This document shows, in pieces, positions 12,039 to 14,061 of a stretch of DNA of 14,061 bases. The number at the start of each line of letters is the position of its first letter. Positions within the stretch are counted from its first letter, which is position 1. The position numbers and the translations under genes are program-made. The notes below the pieces were generated by a model. It worked only from the letters and a program-made list of their open reading frames with translations, made no database searches and was not told where the DNA came from. The stretch is from Acidimicrobiales bacterium (GTDB taxonomy: Bacteria > Actinomycetota > Acidimicrobiia > Acidimicrobiales > RAAP-2). Location: positions 1 to 14,061 of the forward strand of contig JADGOD010000116.1 of NCBI GenBank assembly GCA_017883125.1, read 5' to 3'.

Positions 12039-13160
12039 CTACGCCGAGTGCGCCAACCGCTCGAGGGCGAGCTCGAGGCGCTCGGTCGGCTGGACCACGG
12101 CCAGCCGGACGAAGGGCGCCCCCTCTGGTCCGTAGAGGTCACCAGGGCTCACCAGCAGTCCCGCTCGCCGGGCGAGCTCCTCGGCGAACTCCCATCCGTC
12201 GTCGAGGTGACCCGGTACCGGGACCCACAGGTAGAAGGCCCCCTCGGGCATGGGGGCCTCGTAGCCGGCGCCTCGGAGCGCGTCGGAGACCAGGCGGAGC
12301 CGCTCGAGGTAGATCCCTCGCTGGACCTCGACGTGGGCGTCGTCGCTGTAGGCGACCGCACCGGCCGCCTGGACGGGTCCGGGGACCATCAGGCCCGAGT
12401 GCTGGCGGACCACACGGAGGAACTCGACCGTCGCCGGGTCGCCGGCGTAGAAGCCGGCCCGGACGCCGGCGAGGTTGCTCCGCTTCGACAGCGAGTGGAC
12501 AGCGACGACCCCTTCGAGGCCGTGCTCGAGGATCGAGCGGGGCCTCCCCGACCAGGTGAAGTCGGCGTAGCACTCGTCAGAGAACACCACGACGTCGTGG
12601 GCACGTCCCCACTCGGCCACTCGGGCCAGGTCATCGAGATCACCGGTGGGGTTCGACGGGGAGTTCGACCACACCATCAGCGCCCGATCCGCCACCTCGT
12701 CGGGGACCTGCTCGAGGCAGAGCCGCCCGGCCTCGACCGGGACCGGGATGGCGTCGAGGCCCCCGAGCACCGCGCTCATGGCATAGGTGGGGTACGAGAT
12801 CGCCGGGTACAGCACGGCGGACTTCGTCGGGTGGCGCAGGGAGAGGAAGTGGGCGGTCGAGGCGACCATCTCCTTGGTCCCCACGCAGGCAGCGATGGTG
12901 GCCAACGGGACGTCGACCCCGAAGCGACGCCTCATCCACGAGGCGGCGGCCTCCCGATAGGCCACCGAGCCCTGGGAGGTGGGATACCCACGCTCGAGGC
13001 CAGAGTGACCGAGCGCCTCGATCACCTCGTGAGGCGGCGGATCGCACGGCGTGCCGACCGAGCAGTCGACGATCCCACCGGGGTGCTCGTCGGCCAGAGC
13101 AGAGATCCCCGAGAGCTTCTCGTAGGGATAGGGCGGCGGCGTGAAGCCCGGCTCGGTCAT
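12039..13160 (-). CDS. dapC: N-succinyldiaminopimelate aminotransferase
   Basis: A 373-aa fold-type I aminotransferase that moves an amino group from glutamate to N-succinyl-2-amino-6-oxopimelate, the step between DapD and DapE. The pyridoxal-phosphate Lys is Lys226 in SLSKRSNLAGVR, and the Arg in that motif (Arg234) should bind the substrate carboxylate. NSPSNPTG (166-173) and FSDECYADF (193-201) hold the Asn, Asp195 and Tyr198 that contact the cofactor. The N-terminus (MTEPGFTPPPYPYEKL) matches the actinobacterial DapC group. Assignment among related aminotransferases is supported by dapD and dapE directly downstream. ATG 13160 overlaps the hflX stop as ATGA, so translation is coupled to hflX. 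Confidence 0.92.
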   Translation of the reverse strand: MTEPGFTPPPYPYEKLSGISALADEHPGGIVDCSVGTPCDPPPHEVIEALGHSGLERGYPTSQGSVAYREAAASWMRRRFGVDVPLATIAACVGTKEMVASTAHFLSLRHPTKSAVLYPAISYPTYAMSAVLGGLDAIPVPVEAGRLCLEQVPDEVADRALMVWSNSPSNPTGDLDDLARVAEWGRAHDVVVFSDECYADFTWSGRPRSILEHGLEGVVAVHSLSKRSNLAGVRAGFYAGDPATVEFLRVVRQHSGLMVPGPVQAAGAVAYSDDAHVEVQRGIYLERLRLVSDALRGAGYEAPMPEGAFYLWVPVPGHLDDGWEFAEELARRAGLLVSPGDLYGPEGAPFVRLAVVQPTERLELALERLAHSA

Positions 13161-14061
13161 CGCCCGACCATGAAGGGGTCGAACTGGGCTCGTCCAGCCT
13201 CATCGAGGACCACGTGGAGCACGGTGACCTCGTCATCTTCGATCGCGTCGACCACCTCGCCCTCTCGATGGGCGGCGGCGACCACGTCGCCTCGGTCGTG
13301 GGGGATCCGGAGCTCGACGACCCGGTCGTGGGTCCTGAGTCGGTCACCGAGCACGCGGAGGAGACCCTCGATCCCTCCTCCGTCGACCGCAGAGACCACG
13401 CAGGCCCCCTCGAAGCGCGCGGCGAGATCGGCGGCGGCCTCGGGAGCCAGGTCGGCCTTGTTGATGACGAGCATCTCAGGGACCTGATCCGCCCCGATCT
13501 CCAGCAACACCGTCCGCACGGCGTCGTGCTGCCCCTCGGGGTCAGGAGCGCTGGCGTCGACCACATGGATCAGCAGGTCCGCCAGGCGCACCGAGTCCAA
13601 CGTGGACTGGAAGGCCTCGACGAGCTCATGGGGGAGCTTGGAGACGAAGCCGACCGTGTCGGTCACGAGGACGACCTCGCCGCCGGGCAGGGCGAGCTGC
13701 CGCGTCCGGGGATCGAGGGTCTCGAAGAGCCGGTTCGCCGCCGGCGCCCCGGCATCGGTCAGCGCGTTCAGCAGCGTGGACTTCCCGGCGTTGGTGTAGC
13801 CCACCAGGGCGACCTCGCGCCGACGCCCGCGGCGGCGCTGGGCCCGCTGGGTTGCACGGGTCTTGGTGACGTTCCGCAGGTCGACCTCGAGCTTGTGCAT
13901 CCGACGCACGAGGCGGCGTCGGTCCACCTCGAGCTGGGTCTCACCGGGACCCCGGGTGCCGATCCCACCGGCCTGCTGGGAGAGGGTCACGCCTCGACCG
14001 CGCAGCCGAGGGAGCCGATAGCGCAGCAGGGCCAGCTCGACCTGTGCCTTGCCCTCCTGGC
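13157..14061 (-). CDS. hflX: GTPase HflX, 5' part beyond the window
   Basis: A ribosome-associated GTPase that splits stalled or hibernating ribosomes. About 300 residues are visible, and the frame runs off the right edge (first full codons QEGKAQVELALL). The glycine-rich GGIGTRGPGETQLE hinge of HflX follows. The G domain shows G1 GYTNAGKST (about residues 87-95 of the visible part), G3 DTVGF (134-138) and G4 NKAD (200-203). The C-terminal domain is short. A GTG at 13990 is in frame but internal; the coding pattern clearly continues upstream of it, so the true start is outside. In Mycobacterium hflX also lies a few genes from lexA, so the neighbourhood is conserved even though dapC, dapD and dapE are inserted here. 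The stop overlaps the dapC start. Confidence 0.96.
   Translation of the reverse strand, partial: QEGKAQVELALLRYRLPRLRGRGVTLSQQAGGIGTRGPGETQLEVDRRRLVRRMHKLEVDLRNVTKTRATQRAQRRRGRRREVALVGYTNAGKSTLLNALTDAGAPAANRLFETLDPRTRQLALPGGEVVLVTDTVGFVSKLPHELVEAFQSTLDSVRLADLLIHVVDASAPDPEGQHDAVRTVLLEIGADQVPEMLVINKADLAPEAAADLAARFEGACVVSAVDGGGIEGLLRVLGDRLRTHDRVVELRIPHDRGDVVAAAHREGEVVDAIEDDEVTVLHVVLDEAGRAQFDPFMVGR

Noticed and set aside
11466..13487. A 673-codon open frame on the plus strand across the dap genes
   Set aside because: It is antisense to dapD, dapC and hflX, which all carry clear family motifs. The translation is a low-complexity Arg/Asp/Gly-rich product typical of high-GC shadow frames.
1..14061. 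CRISPR array, toxin-antitoxin pair or insertion-sequence ends
   Set aside because: No spaced repeat array, no small gene pair of that kind and no transposase or terminal inverted repeats were seen.

Overview
The window is high-GC DNA with dense, often overlapping genes, GTG/TTG starts, few introns of non-coding sequence and a lexA-LysM-nrdR-hflX neighbourhood like that of Mycobacterium. It is most likely an actinobacterial chromosome. The class is uncertain; I would guess an Acidimicrobiia-like lineage from the gene mix (tripartite sortase, DUF2332, E. coli-type DapD), but this is inference.

Layout, left to right. Bases 1-122 hold the last codons of a tyrosine recombinase, starting at its presumed catalytic Tyr. 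A 96-bp gap follows with short direct repeats, including four GGTCA words exactly 10 bp apart. Then comes the 3' end of a tRNA-Cys(GCA) gene on the minus strand. Together these look like one end of an integrative element inserted in tRNA-Cys, with the element lying to the left of the window. Next is a 65-aa membrane protein (minus). A plus-strand block follows: glnD (PII uridylyltransferase), an L,D-transpeptidase with its own apparent leaderless promoter, a sortase with three membrane segments, and a DUF2332 protein.

The centre is an SOS locus. lexA (plus) and a LysM membrane protein of ChiZ/YneA type (minus) are divergent, and their 213-bp gap carries four LexA boxes. Two of the boxes are exact reverse complements of each other. 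Behind the LysM gene, in the same direction and tightly packed or overlapping, are nrdR, a PIG-L deacetylase and dinB (Pol IV). This arrangement could put a division inhibitor, a ribonucleotide reductase repressor, a deacetylase and an error-prone polymerase on one damage-induced transcript.

The right end is a minus-strand operon hflX-dapC-dapD-dapE. hflX is cut by the window edge. The three dap genes encode consecutive steps of the succinylase route to diaminopimelate and lysine. hflX/dapC and dapD/dapE share ATGA or GTGA overlaps. lexA and dapE converge over a 58-bp gap holding two small hairpins.

The most novel-looking items are the phased repeat array at the integrase/tRNA junction and the four-box SOS control region with its four-gene operon.
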